Assembly (NCBI GenBank): GCA_902527105.1
Contig: CABZNT010000007.1
Coordinates: 1 to 64,000, forward strand
DNA from: an uncultured Prochlorococcus sp.
Lineage (GTDB): Bacteria > Cyanobacteriota > Cyanobacteriia > PCC-6307 > Cyanobiaceae
Length of the DNA: 64,000 nucleotides
Reading direction: 5' to 3'
Positions 39,811-51,398 of the stretch are shown here, in pieces. The position numbers and the translations under genes were made by a program. Every line of letters begins with the position of its first letter. Within the stretch, counting starts at the first letter, position 1. The notes under the pieces are model-generated. The model ran no database searches. It was not told where the DNA came from and worked only from the letters and a program-made list of their open reading frames with translations.

Positions 39811-40197
39811 ATGGCCTTACCTAAGGATATGCGTTTAAAAGGTCACAGGACTTTTAATTATATTTACAAAAATTCCATAACATATCATGGAAAATTAATG
39901 ACATTTAAAGTTGCTAAGTCAAATCCATCAATACTCTTAAGCCATAAATTCGCAAATACCTCAAACAATTTTAGGGTTGCAATTGCTATCAGCAAAAAAG
40001 TGTCAAAAAAAGCTGTAGAAAGAAATAAATTAAGAAGAATTCTGCAACAGTGGTTATTAACAAACATTCAAAAAATTAATAACCACAAACCTTATTGGTT
40101 ACTTGTTAACCTTAAATTTGGGGATTTCTGCAATGATAAAAGTAGACTTTTGGAGGAATTTCAAAACTTAATGTTCAAATCTCGTCTAATCAAATGA
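39811..40197 (+). CDS. rnpA: ribonuclease P protein component
   Basis: FRVAIAISKKVSKKAVERNKLRRILQQWLL, between rpmH and yidC. Confidence 0.96.
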   Translation: MALPKDMRLKGHRTFNYIYKNSITYHGKLMTFKVAKSNPSILLSHKFANTSNNFRVAIAISKKVSKKAVERNKLRRILQQWLLTNIQKINNHKPYWLLVNLKFGDFCNDKSRLLEEFQNLMFKSRLIK

Positions 40198-40607
40198 TTA
40201 ACATGAATGAAGAAACCTTTTATGAAGGTGGTCCTGCTAAAAGTGATTTAATAATAAATCTATTAGCAGGAATAACTGTACTTGGGTTGCCATTTACCTT
40301 TGCCGCAATAGTTAGAGCATTGTGGTTGAGATATAAGATTACAAACAAAAGAATTACAATTTGTGGAGGCTGGTTTGGTAAAAACAAAACACAAGTCTCA
40401 TTAAGTAACATTGAAGAAATCAGATCTATCCCAAGGGGATTCGGTTCATATGGTGATATGGTTCTTATCCTTAACGATGGATCAAAGGTTGAAATGAAAT
40501 CTTTACCTTTATTTAGAGAAAAGCAAAAATTTATTGAAGAAAATTTAAATAAAAAATCACAAATCCCAAATCTTAAAGAGGTAGAAGGATTTGCTACCAA
40601 GTCCTAA
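40194..40607 (+). CDS. PH domain-containing membrane protein
   Basis: YKITNKRITICGGWFGKNKTQVSLSNIEEIRSIPRGFGSYGDMVLILNDGSKVEMKSLP; ATG at 40203 also possible. Confidence 0.8.
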   Translation: MINMNEETFYEGGPAKSDLIINLLAGITVLGLPFTFAAIVRALWLRYKITNKRITICGGWFGKNKTQVSLSNIEEIRSIPRGFGSYGDMVLILNDGSKVEMKSLPLFREKQKFIEENLNKKSQIPNLKEVEGFATKS

Positions 40608-40696
40608 ATAAATTTAAATCCTAAATAAATTAATTACAAAAATCTTTTTTTCCTGTAAAATTAAATGTCTAATAAAATTACACTCTTTTTAATATC

Positions 40697-41839
40697 GTGA
40701 TAGGGTTCATTTCTGAAAAACTACTTATCCCTATTCTAGATTTTTTCTACGGTTTGGTTCCTAGTTATGGTTTAGCGATTGTTGCATTGACTGTCGTAAT
40801 TAGAATTGCACTTTTCCCTCTAAGCGCTGGTTCCATTAGAAGCGCTAGAAGAATGAAGATTGCCCAACCAGTAATGCAAAAAAGGCAAGCAGAAATCAAA
40901 TCTAAGTTTTCAGGAGATCCAAAGAAACAGCAAGAAGAACTAGGAAAATTAATGAATGAGTTTGGCAGTCCCCTCGCAGGTTGTCTTCCCTTGATTGTCC
41001 AAATGCCCGTGCTATTTGCATTGTTTGCAACCCTAAGAGGCTCTCCATTTGCTGATGTTCCTTACAATATAAATTTAAAGGTCGTTCCACAGGATCAAAT
41101 AGCAGCCATTGACCCAAAACCTTACAAATCCCCAAGACACTCTATATTCATTACTGAAAAATCACATTTTCCTGTAGTAGCAACCATTCCTAATGGAACA
41201 AAATTAGGAACAGAAGAATCCATAAAAATAAATTTACAAACAACAAATGGCAATAGCTATTCGGAAGTTTTATCTAAATATGACAACGGATCTAAATTCC
41301 TCCCCACTTGGAAGGTTTCTAAAGGATCCGAAAATCTTAAAGTTTCCCAAGACGGTACAGTAACAGCGATTAAACCGGGTGATGCAACAATCGAGGCAAA
41401 AATCCCTGGCCTTGCTGCTAAAAGTGGTTTTTTATTCATTAAAGCTCTTGGTCAAGTCGGTTTTTATGTAGATGGTGCAATTAATTGGGATATTGCTGCA
41501 TTAGTAGGTGCCTTTGGATTAACCTTACTTCTCTCTCAAGTTTTATCAAGTCAGGGGATGCCTTCGAATCCACAGCAATCAACAGCAAATAAAATTACAC
41601 CAGTCATGATTACTGGAATGTTCCTTTTTTTCCCACTCCCTGCAGGAGTTTTACTATACATGGTTGTTGCTAATATTTTCCAGGCATTTCAGACTTTTCT
41701 GCTTAATAAAGAAGCTCTTCCTGAGAATTTACAGAAAATCTTGGATCAACAATTATTGGCAAAAAATGAAGTTATAACAACTTCTGCTTCAACCATCTCA
41801 GATAAAAGATTACCTTTCGAACCTAACAGTAAAAAATAG
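40697..41839 (+). CDS. yidC: membrane protein insertase YidC/Oxa1
   Basis: [62 protein letters not shown] start. Confidence 0.95.
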   Translation: MIGFISEKLLIPILDFFYGLVPSYGLAIVALTVVIRIALFPLSAGSIRSARRMKIAQPVMQKRQAEIKSKFSGDPKKQQEELGKLMNEFGSPLAGCLPLIVQMPVLFALFATLRGSPFADVPYNINLKVVPQDQIAAIDPKPYKSPRHSIFITEKSHFPVVATIPNGTKLGTEESIKINLQTTNGNSYSEVLSKYDNGSKFLPTWKVSKGSENLKVSQDGTVTAIKPGDATIEAKIPGLAAKSGFLFIKALGQVGFYVDGAINWDIAALVGAFGLTLLLSQVLSSQGMPSNPQQSTANKITPVMITGMFLFFPLPAGVLLYMVVANIFQAFQTFLLNKEALPENLQKILDQQLLAKNEVITTSASTISDKRLPFEPNSKK

Positions 41840-41854
41840 TCTCAATCTTAAATA

Positions 41855-43321
41855 ATGAATTCTTGGTGTAGAAATTTAGAATTACTCATAAAATCAAGAA
41901 CCTCATTAATTTGGATCAGGACTAAAGAAGAGGAAAGATTAGAAAAATTAATCAATTTATCTTGTGAAAGACTAAATATAAAAAGATTCGTTTCCTGGGA
42001 TTGTGTAAGCGGTATAAAAGGATTAATAAATGAAGAAGGTAAATTTTCTAACAATCCGTTAGGAATACTAAATTGGCTTAAAGAACTAAATTCTGAAGTT
42101 TCAACAGTTCTATTAGTTAAAGATTTTCATAAATTTTATGATGATCCATCTATCAATAGAACTATTAAAGAACTATCCTCAGCTCTAAAAAAAACTAGTC
42201 ATAGTTTAATTATTAGTTCTCATTTATTTCCATCATCAGAAGAGTTGGATGAATTAATGGCAATTATAAATTTACCTTTACCTGATCAAAGAGAATTGAA
42301 AAATCTAATAAAACAAATTGCTATCAATACTAATTCAAATCTAGAGGAACAAGACTTAAACGAACTTTCTATAGCTTCAAGTGGACTTAGCGAAATAAAA
42401 GTAAAGCAAGTCACTGCAAAGGCTCTTGCTCAAAGAGGGAAAATCAGTAAAGAAGATATTAAAGATATTCTTGAAGAGAAAAAACAAGTAATCGGCAGAA
42501 GTGAAATTTTAGAATTTTTCGAAGCCAAATCAAGTCAAGATGATATCGGTGGTTTAAATGTTTTAAAAGTTTGGCTTAATCAAAGATATAGGGCTTTTTC
42601 TAAAGAAGCTAGAGACTATGGATTACCTATCCCTAAGGGAGTATTACTAGTTGGAGCTCAAGGAACAGGGAAATCGCTTACTGCAAAATCAATTTCTAAG
42701 AGTTGGTCGATGCCGCTGCTAAGGCTAGATGTTGGAAGACTATTTTCTAGCCTTGTTGGTTCAAGCGAGGCAAGAACAAGAGAAACAATATCGAGAGCCG
42801 AGGCCATGTCTCCTTGTATCCTTTGGATCGATGAAATTGACAAGGGCTTTGGTGGCGATGCTAGAAGTGATGGGGGCACAAGTCAAAGGGTTTTGGCAAG
42901 TTTGCTAACTTGGATGGCTGAAAAAGAATCCGCCGTATTTGTCATAGCTACAGCTAATGCTATAGATAAGCTGCCTGCTGAATTATTAAGAAAAGGTAGA
43001 TTTGATGAGATATTTTTTCTTGATTTGCCAAATTCTGAAGAAAGATTAAGTATTCTGGATTTGCATTTAAAAAAAAGAAGACCAAGTTACAGGTTTCCTC
43101 TTTCCACTATCATCGATAGAACAGATGGATTCTCAGGAGCAGAACTTGAACAAGCAGTGATAGAGGGGATGCATATTTCATTCTCTGAAAATAGAGAACT
43201 TATGGAGAAAGATTTAATAAAGGCAGTTTCTGAATTAGTTCCCTTATCTAGAACAGCTAAGGAGCAAATTAATTTATTAAAAGAATGGTCAACAACAGGG
43301 AGGGCTAGACCTGCTTCATAG
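41855..43321 (+). CDS. AAA+ ATPase, Ycf46-like
   Basis: GVLLVGAQGTGKSLTAKSIS, ILWIDEIDKGF, RKGRFDEIFFLDLPN. Confidence 0.9.
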   Translation: MNSWCRNLELLIKSRTSLIWIRTKEEERLEKLINLSCERLNIKRFVSWDCVSGIKGLINEEGKFSNNPLGILNWLKELNSEVSTVLLVKDFHKFYDDPSINRTIKELSSALKKTSHSLIISSHLFPSSEELDELMAIINLPLPDQRELKNLIKQIAINTNSNLEEQDLNELSIASSGLSEIKVKQVTAKALAQRGKISKEDIKDILEEKKQVIGRSEILEFFEAKSSQDDIGGLNVLKVWLNQRYRAFSKEARDYGLPIPKGVLLVGAQGTGKSLTAKSISKSWSMPLLRLDVGRLFSSLVGSSEARTRETISRAEAMSPCILWIDEIDKGFGGDARSDGGTSQRVLASLLTWMAEKESAVFVIATANAIDKLPAELLRKGRFDEIFFLDLPNSEERLSILDLHLKKRRPSYRFPLSTIIDRTDGFSGAELEQAVIEGMHISFSENRELMEKDLIKAVSELVPLSRTAKEQINLLKEWSTTGRARPAS

Positions 43322-43442
43322 TTAAAAACTTTATCTAAAAATGCTTCGTAAGTTAGGAATCATTGATTTAGTTAATTTTTAGTCAAAAATCACTAATATT
43401 GAATTTATATTAACTATTTTAATTAAGGTATAAAAAAAAATA

Positions 43443-44720
43443 GTGTTAGATCAAAAATTAATAAGAGAAAATCCAACTTCAGTAGAAGAAAGTCTGTCCC
43501 TAAGAGGAAAAGTTTTTAATATTTCCCTAATACAAGAATTAACTCTGAAAAAAAAAGAAATAGATATAGAAATATCCAGTCTCCAATCTGAGAGTAAAAA
43601 GTTAAGTAAATTGATCGGTCAAGAAATCAGCAAATCTAAAAACAATGATTCTACAGAAGTAAATAATTTAAAGAAAAAAGGAAATGAATACAGAACCAAA
43701 ATTTCAGAATTTGAAGAGAGAAAAAGAACCTTAGATAAAAACATACATGATGAAATTTGTAATTTACCAAATTTACCTAGCCAAGATGCTCCTGTCGGAA
43801 AAGATGAAAGTCATAATCTTCAAGTAAAAACTTGGGGGGATCCGTTAGTAAAAAAAAATCTTAAATCCCACTGGGAAATAGGCGAAAGTCTTAATCTTTT
43901 TGACTCTGTCAAATCTACTAAAATATCAAAAAGTCGTTTTATTACACTTATTGGTAATGGAGCCAGATTAGAGAGAGCATTAATAAATTTTATGCTCGAC
44001 ATGCACACTAGCAATGGTTATTTAGAGTTAATGCCCCCAGCTTTAGTGAATTCAGAAAGTCTTACAGGATCTGGTCAATTACCTAAATTTTCAAATGAAA
44101 GTTTTAAGTGCTCTAATGACGACCTGTGGCTTTCTCCCACTGCTGAAGTTCCACTAACTGCTTTTCATAGAAATGATATTATTGATTCAAAAAAATTACC
44201 TCTTAAGTATGTAGCATATAGTCCATGTTTTAGGCGAGAAGCTGGAAGTTATGGAAGGGATACAAAAGGTTTAATAAGACTTCATCAATTTAATAAAGTT
44301 GAACTATATTGGTTTTGTGATCCAAGTAAATCTATTGAAGCTCATAAAAAGATCACTTTGGATGCAGAAAGTATTTTAAAAAAGCTCAATCTACCTTACA
44401 GATTAGTTGATATTTGTACTGGAGACTTAGGTTTTTCTTCAAGCAGAACTTTTGATCTTGAAGTCTGGCTTCCAAGTAGTAAATGTTATAGGGAAATTTC
44501 AAGTTGTAGCAACTGTTTAGACTTTCAAGCCCGCAGATCATCAATAAGAGCAAAAATTGATAAAAAAAATACATATCTACACACCTTAAATGGTAGTGGA
44601 CTCGCGATTGGGAGAACTATGGCTGCTATTCTTGAGAATGGTCAACAAACAGATGGGAGCGTAAAAATTCCTGATGCTCTGGTTCCATATTTTGGATCAA
44701 ATATTTTAAAAACTGATTAA
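43443..44720 (+). CDS. serS: seryl-tRNA synthetase
   Basis: coiled-coil N-term; [47 protein letters not shown]. Confidence 0.98.
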   Translation: MLDQKLIRENPTSVEESLSLRGKVFNISLIQELTLKKKEIDIEISSLQSESKKLSKLIGQEISKSKNNDSTEVNNLKKKGNEYRTKISEFEERKRTLDKNIHDEICNLPNLPSQDAPVGKDESHNLQVKTWGDPLVKKNLKSHWEIGESLNLFDSVKSTKISKSRFITLIGNGARLERALINFMLDMHTSNGYLELMPPALVNSESLTGSGQLPKFSNESFKCSNDDLWLSPTAEVPLTAFHRNDIIDSKKLPLKYVAYSPCFRREAGSYGRDTKGLIRLHQFNKVELYWFCDPSKSIEAHKKITLDAESILKKLNLPYRLVDICTGDLGFSSSRTFDLEVWLPSSKCYREISSCSNCLDFQARRSSIRAKIDKKNTYLHTLNGSGLAIGRTMAAILENGQQTDGSVKIPDALVPYFGSNILKTD

Positions 44721-44729
44721 CATATTTAA

Positions 44730-45809
44730 ATGAACGTTTTAACCTCAATTACAGTTTTGGGATTTCTCATTTTTTTTCATGAGATGGGACATTTTCTTGC
44801 GGCAATTTTGCAAGGTATCTATGTTGATGGATTTTCAATTGGATTTGGTCCATCAATAATTCAGAAAAGATATAAAAATATAACCTATTCACTTAGAGCT
44901 TTTCCATTAGGGGGCTTTGTTTCTTTCCCTGATGAAGAAATAAATAATATTGATCCTAAAGATCCAAATCTTTTAAAAAATAGGCCAGTTTTTCAACGAG
45001 TAATTGTTATATCCGCTGGAGTATTCGCTAACTTAATTCTTGCCTATACTATTTTGATTGTAAATGTAACTACAATTGGAATTCCATTTGATCCTGAGCC
45101 GGGTATTTTAGTTTTGGCTACTCAACCCGAGAAGCCTGCTTCTCTTGCTGGATTACAAGCAGGTGATAAAATCTTAAAAATTGAAAACAATACTTTAGGA
45201 GTCGGCGATCATGCAGTTTCTGCTTTAGTAAAAGAGATTCAAAATGGATCAGACAACCCAATTTCGATAACAATTGATAGAGATGGAGTTCTGAAAGAGT
45301 TTACTTTGGTACCAAAAAATATAGATGGAAAGGGAACAATAGGAGCTCAATTACAACCTAATATAAAAAAAGAAACTAAAAAGACAAAAAACGTTTTCGA
45401 ACTTTTTAAATACACTAATAATGAGTTTTTATCACTTTTGTTAAAAACTATTCAAGGTTATAAAGGATTAATAACAAATTTCTCCTCAACAGCTCAACAA
45501 TTAAGTGGGCCTGTCAAAATCGTTGAAATCGGCGCTCAATTATCTCAACAAGGTGGGACAGGTATACTTTTATTTGCGGCTTTAATTTCCATTAACTTAG
45601 CAGTACTCAATTCATTACCTTTACCATTATTAGATGGTGGACAACTTGTTTTCACTTTAATTGAAGGGTTTAGGGGGAAACCTGTTCCAGTCAAGGTACA
45701 AATGGTTGTCACTCAGTCAAGTTTTTTTCTTTTAGTTGGACTAAGTGTCCTGCTTATTATTAGAGATACTAGTCAACTTTTAATCGTTCAAAGATTATTA
45801 AACCAATAA
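44730..45809 (+). CDS. rseP: RIP site-2 protease (M50)
   Basis: FHEMGHFLAA, PDZ domain, NSLPLPLLDGGQLVF. Confidence 0.94.
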   Translation: MNVLTSITVLGFLIFFHEMGHFLAAILQGIYVDGFSIGFGPSIIQKRYKNITYSLRAFPLGGFVSFPDEEINNIDPKDPNLLKNRPVFQRVIVISAGVFANLILAYTILIVNVTTIGIPFDPEPGILVLATQPEKPASLAGLQAGDKILKIENNTLGVGDHAVSALVKEIQNGSDNPISITIDRDGVLKEFTLVPKNIDGKGTIGAQLQPNIKKETKKTKNVFELFKYTNNEFLSLLLKTIQGYKGLITNFSSTAQQLSGPVKIVEIGAQLSQQGGTGILLFAALISINLAVLNSLPLPLLDGGQLVFTLIEGFRGKPVPVKVQMVVTQSSFFLLVGLSVLLIIRDTSQLLIVQRLLNQ

Positions 45810-45871
45810 ATAAATTTTAAAAACTGTTCTCCAAGCTGTTAATATATTATTTAGTTTAAAAATTATATACA

Positions 45872-46174
45872 ATGGCAAAAAAGTCCATGATTGCTAGAGA
45901 GGTTAAACGCAAGAAGCTTGTGAAGAAATATGCTGCTAAAAGGAAGTTATTATTAGATGAATTTAATGCCGCAAAAGATCCAATGGAAAGGTTAGAAATT
46001 CATAGAAAGATTCAAGGTCTACCAAGAAACTCTGCTCCAAATAGAGTAAGAAATAGGTGTTGGGCAACTGGTAAGCCCAGGGGAGTATATAGAGATTTTG
46101 GTCTTTGCAGAAATCAGTTAAGGCAAAGAGCTCATAACGGTGAACTTCCTGGGGTAGTAAAGTCAAGTTGGTAG
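45872..46174 (+). CDS. rpsN: 30S ribosomal protein S14
   Basis: [62 protein letters not shown]. Confidence 0.98.
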   Translation: MAKKSMIAREVKRKKLVKKYAAKRKLLLDEFNAAKDPMERLEIHRKIQGLPRNSAPNRVRNRCWATGKPRGVYRDFGLCRNQLRQRAHNGELPGVVKSSW

Positions 46175-46300
46175 TATAAGTTTTAAATTAAAATTCATTT
46201 TGGACTTTTTTAAATATTTTTATAGCTAATCTAAATAATTTACTCAATATGTCCCTATTAAATGTAAGAATAAATTATGTATAGATTTATAATTTAAAAA

Positions 46301-48466
46301 GTGGAAGGACAAAATAAGTCGATCACGTTTGACGGACGAGAGATACGACTAACTACAGGACTATATGCTCCTCAAGCAAGTGGATCAGTAATGATTGAGT
46401 GTGGTGATACCTCACTATTAGTTACAGCAACAAAAACTATTAAAAAAGAAGCATCAGACTTTCTCCCCCTGATATGTGACTATGAGGAAAAACTTTATGC
46501 TGCGGGGAGAATTCCAGGTGGGTTCATGAGGAGAGAAGGTCGCCCACCAGAAAGAGCGACTTTAATTTCAAGATTAATTGATAGGCCAATGAGGCCACTT
46601 TTCCCCACATGGATGAGGGATGAGATTCAAATAGTTGCATCATGCCTTTCTCTAGATGAAAGAGTTCCAGCAGATGTTTTAGCTGTTACTGGAGCTTCAA
46701 TAGCCACTTTACTTGGTGAAATTCCATTTTATGGGCCAATGGCTGCGGTAAGAGTTGGGCTTATAGGGGATGACTTCATCTTAAATCCAAGCTACAGAGA
46801 GATTGAAAAAGGAGATTTAGACATTGTTGTTGCAGGGACACCAGACGGCATAGTCATGATTGAAGCAGGTGCAAATCAGTTATCAGAGCAAGATACAATC
46901 GAAGCTATAGATTTTGGATATGAGGCTGTAACTGAACTTATTAAATCTCAAGAAGATTTACTAAAAGATTTAGGAATAAAACAACTCAAACCATCAGATC
47001 CCGAAGAGGATAAAACATTATCTTCTTATTTGGAAAAAAATTGTAGTAAAGCTATTGATTTGGTTCTTAAGAAATTTGATCAATCAAAAGATGAGAGGGA
47101 TCTTGAACTCGAAAAAATTAAAACTGAAACTCAAAGCAAAATTGATTCTCTTAAAGATGACAATCAAGTAAAAGTTATAACCTCAGAAAATGAAAAATTA
47201 ATTCATTCTGACTTTAAAAAACTTACAAAAAAATTAATGAGGTCCCAAATCATTAATGATGGCAAAAGAGTTGATGGAAGAGAACTTGATGAAGTTAGAA
47301 AGATAACAGCCTCTGCGGGAATTCTTCCAAAAAGAGTTCATGGCTCTGCGCTTTTTCAAAGAGGTCTAACCCAAGTCTTATCTACTACGACACTTGGTAC
47401 ACCCAGTGATGCTCAAGAGATGGATGACTTAAATCCAAGTACTGAAAAAACATATTTGCATCACTATAACTTTCCTCCTTATTCGGTTGGTGAAACTAGG
47501 CCTATGAGGACTCCTGGAAGGAGAGAAATTGGACATGGAGCACTTGCAGAAAGGGCAATAATTCCTGTTCTACCTGGCAAAGAGACATTTCCATACGTTT
47601 TAAGAGTTGTGAGTGAAGTTTTAAGCTCTAATGGTTCTACTTCAATGGGGTCTGTTTGTGGAAGCACCCTCTCATTATTAGATGCAGGGGTTCCTTTAAA
47701 AGCTCCTGTAAGCGGTACTGCTATGGGTTTAATCAAAGAAGGTAAAGAAGTTCGAATACTCACAGATATTCAAGGAATAGAGGATTTTCTTGGAGATATG
47801 GACTTTAAAGTTGCAGGTACTGATAAGGGTATAACAGCTTTACAAATGGATATGAAAATTACAGGTTTGCCTGTCTCTATCATTTCTGATGCAATTAAAA
47901 AAGCTCGTCCTGCAAGATTACATATTTTAGAAAAGATGCAAGAGGCAATAGATAAGCCCCAAGAATCTCTTTCTCCTCATGCCCCTCGACTTTTAAGCTT
48001 TAGAATTGATCCTGAGCTTATAGGAACAGTTATTGGACCTGGAGGAAGAACTATCAAAGGGATTACTGAAAGAACCAATACAAAAATAGATATAGAGGAT
48101 GGAGGAATTGTTACAATAGCTTCTCATGATGGAGCTGCAGCAGAAGAAGCTCAAAAGATAATTGAGGGTTTAACACGCAAGGTTCATGAGGGTGAGATCT
48201 TCTCTGGTGTTGTAACGCGAATAATTCCTATAGGTGCTTTCGTAGAAATATTGCCTGGCAAAGAAGGGATGGTTCACATATCTCAATTATCTGAAGCTAG
48301 AGTTGAGAGAGTAGAAGATGTAGTAAGACAAGGAGATGAAGTGACTGTAAGGGTTAGAGAAATAGACAGTAGGGGAAGAATTAACCTTACCTTGAGAGGG
48401 GTAGGACAAAATAATGGGATGTCTTATCCCGAGCCAACTCCCACACCAGTTGCACCGCTTAATTAA
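46301..48466 (+). CDS. pnp: polyribonucleotide nucleotidyltransferase
   Basis: 721 aa; [12 protein letters not shown] ([19 protein letters not shown]) and S1 ([30 protein letters not shown]) domains; GTG start. Confidence 0.98.
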   Translation: MEGQNKSITFDGREIRLTTGLYAPQASGSVMIECGDTSLLVTATKTIKKEASDFLPLICDYEEKLYAAGRIPGGFMRREGRPPERATLISRLIDRPMRPLFPTWMRDEIQIVASCLSLDERVPADVLAVTGASIATLLGEIPFYGPMAAVRVGLIGDDFILNPSYREIEKGDLDIVVAGTPDGIVMIEAGANQLSEQDTIEAIDFGYEAVTELIKSQEDLLKDLGIKQLKPSDPEEDKTLSSYLEKNCSKAIDLVLKKFDQSKDERDLELEKIKTETQSKIDSLKDDNQVKVITSENEKLIHSDFKKLTKKLMRSQIINDGKRVDGRELDEVRKITASAGILPKRVHGSALFQRGLTQVLSTTTLGTPSDAQEMDDLNPSTEKTYLHHYNFPPYSVGETRPMRTPGRREIGHGALAERAIIPVLPGKETFPYVLRVVSEVLSSNGSTSMGSVCGSTLSLLDAGVPLKAPVSGTAMGLIKEGKEVRILTDIQGIEDFLGDMDFKVAGTDKGITALQMDMKITGLPVSIISDAIKKARPARLHILEKMQEAIDKPQESLSPHAPRLLSFRIDPELIGTVIGPGGRTIKGITERTNTKIDIEDGGIVTIASHDGAAAEEAQKIIEGLTRKVHEGEIFSGVVTRIIPIGAFVEILPGKEGMVHISQLSEARVERVEDVVRQGDEVTVRVREIDSRGRINLTLRGVGQNNGMSYPEPTPTPVAPLN

Positions 48467-48469
48467 ATA

Positions 48470-49372
48470 TTAAAGGGGATAAAAGCCATTCATCTGAATA
48501 ATTTTCTTTATTTCAAGGCAAACTTTCCCGTGTGTTCTCTTATTATTAGTGGCAACTATAATACCTCCTTGTTCAAAATAAGATTTACCATAGGATAATT
48601 CTTGATTATCTAAATTTGTAATTGCTCCACCAGCTGCTTTAAGAATAGACTCTGGGGCGGCAAAATCCCAATCTTTTGGTGAACTTTTACCCGGCAAACT
48701 AAGACATATATAAATATCACTGTCTCCCCGAACTATAGATGCTATTTTGCAGCCAATACTGCCCATTATTTCTACTTTGCCAAAATTAATTTTTTGAATT
48801 AACTTTTTCAAAGTTTCATTCCCATGATTTTTACTTGTTACTAAAGTCATTTCATGAAGATTTCTATTTTTTAAAAGAATGGGTTCATATTTTGATCCAT
48901 CTCTTTTTTCGCACCATGTTTTTTTTCCATCTGTAATCCATAATTGATTCTTGTCAGGAATCAAAACAAACCCAATATAAGGTTTTTGTTTAAAGTTCAA
49001 TGCCAAATGCATTGCATAGTTGCCTGTTCCTTGAATGAAATCCTTCGTTCCATCAAGAGGATCAAGAACCCAAATCCAGTCAGTCTTACTATCAAAAATT
49101 TTTGAAGAAATTTTTACATTTTCTTCACTCAAAATATCCCAGTTAATATTTATATATTTTTCATTTATTCTTTTAATAATTAATTCATTAACTTTTAAAT
49201 CTGCCAAAGTAACAGGATCGTTTTCATTATTATTTTTGAGTATATTTATCTTATCATCTGGATTTTCTAACAATTTAGAGTAATAAAGCAAAATATCAGC
49301 TGCTTGCCAGCTGAAAATTCTTATATCATCGATAAGATTATTAATATTAATTCCAGACGGTAATTCAATCAT
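48470..49372 (-). CDS. cysQ: 3'(2'),5'-bisphosphate nucleotidase (inositol monophosphatase superfamily)
   Basis: WVLDPLDGTKDFIQGTGNYAMHLAL, KDWDFAAPESILKAAGGAITNLD. Confidence 0.92.
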   Translation of the reverse strand: MIELPSGININNLIDDIRIFSWQAADILLYYSKLLENPDDKINILKNNNENDPVTLADLKVNELIIKRINEKYININWDILSEENVKISSKIFDSKTDWIWVLDPLDGTKDFIQGTGNYAMHLALNFKQKPYIGFVLIPDKNQLWITDGKKTWCEKRDGSKYEPILLKNRNLHEMTLVTSKNHGNETLKKLIQKINFGKVEIMGSIGCKIASIVRGDSDIYICLSLPGKSSPKDWDFAAPESILKAAGGAITNLDNQELSYGKSYFEQGGIIVATNNKRTHGKVCLEIKKIIQMNGFYPL

Positions 49373-49375
49373 TAA

Positions 49376-50236
49376 ATGAATAATAATTCTTTATTATCAC
49401 ATAGAAAGGAGGAGCCGGAAAACGGTATTTTATATCTAGTTGGCACTCCGATTGGGAATTTAAATGACATCTCCAAAAGAGCATTAAATATTCTACAAAA
49501 TGTTTCTTTAGTTGCTTGTGAAGATACAAGACAAACAAAAAAAATAATGAACAAATTCAATATTTCAAATAAACTTATAAGTTTTAATAAACATAATTCT
49601 TTGATGAAAATTCCAAAAATAGTAAAAGATCTCAAAGAAGGGAAATCAATTGCCATTGTAAGTGATGCTGGCATGCCAGGGATTTGTGATCCAGGGGAAG
49701 ATATTACTAGATGCGTAAAATCTGAAGGTATAGATATAGTTTGTATTCCAGGAGCATGCGCTGCGATAACAGCGCTTGTTTCAAGTGGACTACCCTCCTC
49801 TAGTTTTGTATTTGAAGGTTTTCTGCCTAAAAAGAAAATTGATAGAGAAAGAATTCTTTTAGAGATTAGTAAAAATGAAAAAACAACTATATTGTATGAA
49901 TCACCTAAGAGACTCAGGGAATTACTAAAAGAATTACTTGAATTCTGTGGAGGAGATAGAGAAATCATCGTAGCCAGAGAACTAACAAAGAAATTTGAAG
50001 AACATGTTGGTAATAATATTAATAACGTTATAGAATTTTTCAGAGATAAAAATATTATCGGTGAAATAACAATCGTTATAAAAGGCATTAAAAAACAAGA
50101 TTTAAATATTGATAAATGCAGGATGAAACAAGATCTCAAAGATTTAATTAATGCAGGCTTAAGCTTGTCTGCAGCATCTAAATACTTAGCGAAGAAAAAT
50201 GGAGTAAAGAAAAGCGAAATTTATAATTTGATTTAA
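49376..50236 (+). CDS. rsmI: 16S rRNA 2'-O-ribose C1402 methyltransferase
   Basis: GILYLVGTPIGNLNDISKRALNIL, ACEDTRQTKKI, VSDAGMPGICDPGE, VFEGFLPKKK. Confidence 0.97.
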   Translation: MNNNSLLSHRKEEPENGILYLVGTPIGNLNDISKRALNILQNVSLVACEDTRQTKKIMNKFNISNKLISFNKHNSLMKIPKIVKDLKEGKSIAIVSDAGMPGICDPGEDITRCVKSEGIDIVCIPGACAAITALVSSGLPSSSFVFEGFLPKKKIDRERILLEISKNEKTTILYESPKRLRELLKELLEFCGGDREIIVARELTKKFEEHVGNNINNVIEFFRDKNIIGEITIVIKGIKKQDLNIDKCRMKQDLKDLINAGLSLSAASKYLAKKNGVKKSEIYNLI

Positions 50237-50260
50237 GATTTAAATTAAAGCACCATTTAT

Positions 50261-50476
50261 ATGAGTTTCTTAATTAAAAAGTTATTCCTAACAATAATTT
50301 TCAACTCTTGTTTATTTCTAGCCTTATTAATTGGGATACAGAATAGTTCTAATAAAAGAAAAGTAGACTTTTTAATAGAAGAAACCATTGAACTCCCAAT
50401 TAGCTTTATAGTGGGGTCTAGTTTTATATTAGGTTCTGTTTTAGGCAGTTTTATTGTTTTAAATAAGGATGAATAA
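50261..50476 (+). CDS. small two-TM membrane protein (LapA-like)
   Basis: 71 aa with two hydrophobic segments, GSVLGSFIVL. Confidence 0.6.
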   Translation: MSFLIKKLFLTIIFNSCLFLALLIGIQNSSNKRKVDFLIEETIELPISFIVGSSFILGSVLGSFIVLNKDE

Positions 50477-50482
50477 AAATAC

Positions 50483-51166
50483 TCATAGAGCTATTAGATT
50501 TTCAGCGCATACGATTCTTGTAATTCCCTTCCTAATCAAAGCAGGTGCTGAGATTCTAAATACATCAGTATTGGGGACTTTAAGTACCTTTTGCTCCTTA
50601 TTGCAAGATCTTTTAGCAAGATTTAAATCAAAAAATATTTCTATAGTTTTTCTATTCAAATCATCAATAGGCAGGAAGCTCCATTGTGCAAAATCTCTTA
50701 ATAGTTTTATTTCTAACTCAATTTTCTTATCGACAACCATATAGACAACTTTAGGTAAATCTACCTCAGATATAGGAACTGAAGATAATTCCTTTCTAGA
50801 TGAATCATCATCCATCTCATAATCTAAAGGCGCAATTTCAAAGAAAGAATCTTTTGGTGCAAAGTTTGAAGAAGTTATATCATTTGAAACTTTATGATTT
50901 TTAAAATCATCTTTAAAATCTTTATTATCAAAATTTGTTTTTAATAAACCGTTAGTTTGATTTTTATTAGTCTTAGATTGTTCTTTTAAGGTTTTACTTT
51001 TATTGATTAACTCCTTATATTTTAATTCTCCAAGATTTTTTTTCAAATTTCTTATAATTGTAGGGATAGTACAAGTAAAATTTTCTGATAAGACATCAAT
51101 CGCTATACCAGATTTAAAACTTTTCACTATTTCTTCTTTTTGTTTTTCAGTAAGTCTTTTGGTCAA
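50483..51166 (-). CDS. hypothetical protein with N-terminal HTH-like domain
   Basis: RLTEKQKEEIVKSFKSGIAIDVLSENFTCTIPTIIRNLKKNLGE resembles a transposase/recombinase-type HTH; unknown C-terminal domain. Confidence 0.65.
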   Translation of the reverse strand: MTKRLTEKQKEEIVKSFKSGIAIDVLSENFTCTIPTIIRNLKKNLGELKYKELINKSKTLKEQSKTNKNQTNGLLKTNFDNKDFKDDFKNHKVSNDITSSNFAPKDSFFEIAPLDYEMDDDSSRKELSSVPISEVDLPKVVYMVVDKKIELEIKLLRDFAQWSFLPIDDLNRKTIEIFFDLNLAKRSCNKEQKVLKVPNTDVFRISAPALIRKGITRIVCAENLIAL

Positions 51167-51300
51167 GATTTAAAGTGTATTATTATTTAATATTAAGTTA
51201 TTTCTTAATGAAAGAAAATAAAAATATATATATTTACTAAATCATAAAAAGAATTTACTTAGTTTGTTTAGGCTGATAGCGTCGGATATAATAAAAAAAT

Positions 51301-51374
<74 letters not shown>

Positions 51375-51398
51375 TTAGTAATGAAAAAAAATTAATAA

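Noticed and set aside
40220-40600. 126-aa minus-strand ORF
   Set aside because: Fully antisense to the PH-domain gene with recognisable domain sequence.
49372-50139. 255-aa minus-strand ORF
   Set aside because: Antisense shadow of rsmI, which has unmistakable motifs on the plus strand; composition is Ser/Leu/Ile-rich as expected of a reverse frame.
50469-50744. 91-aa plus-strand ORF
   Set aside because: Antisense to the 227-aa HTH protein; no independent support.
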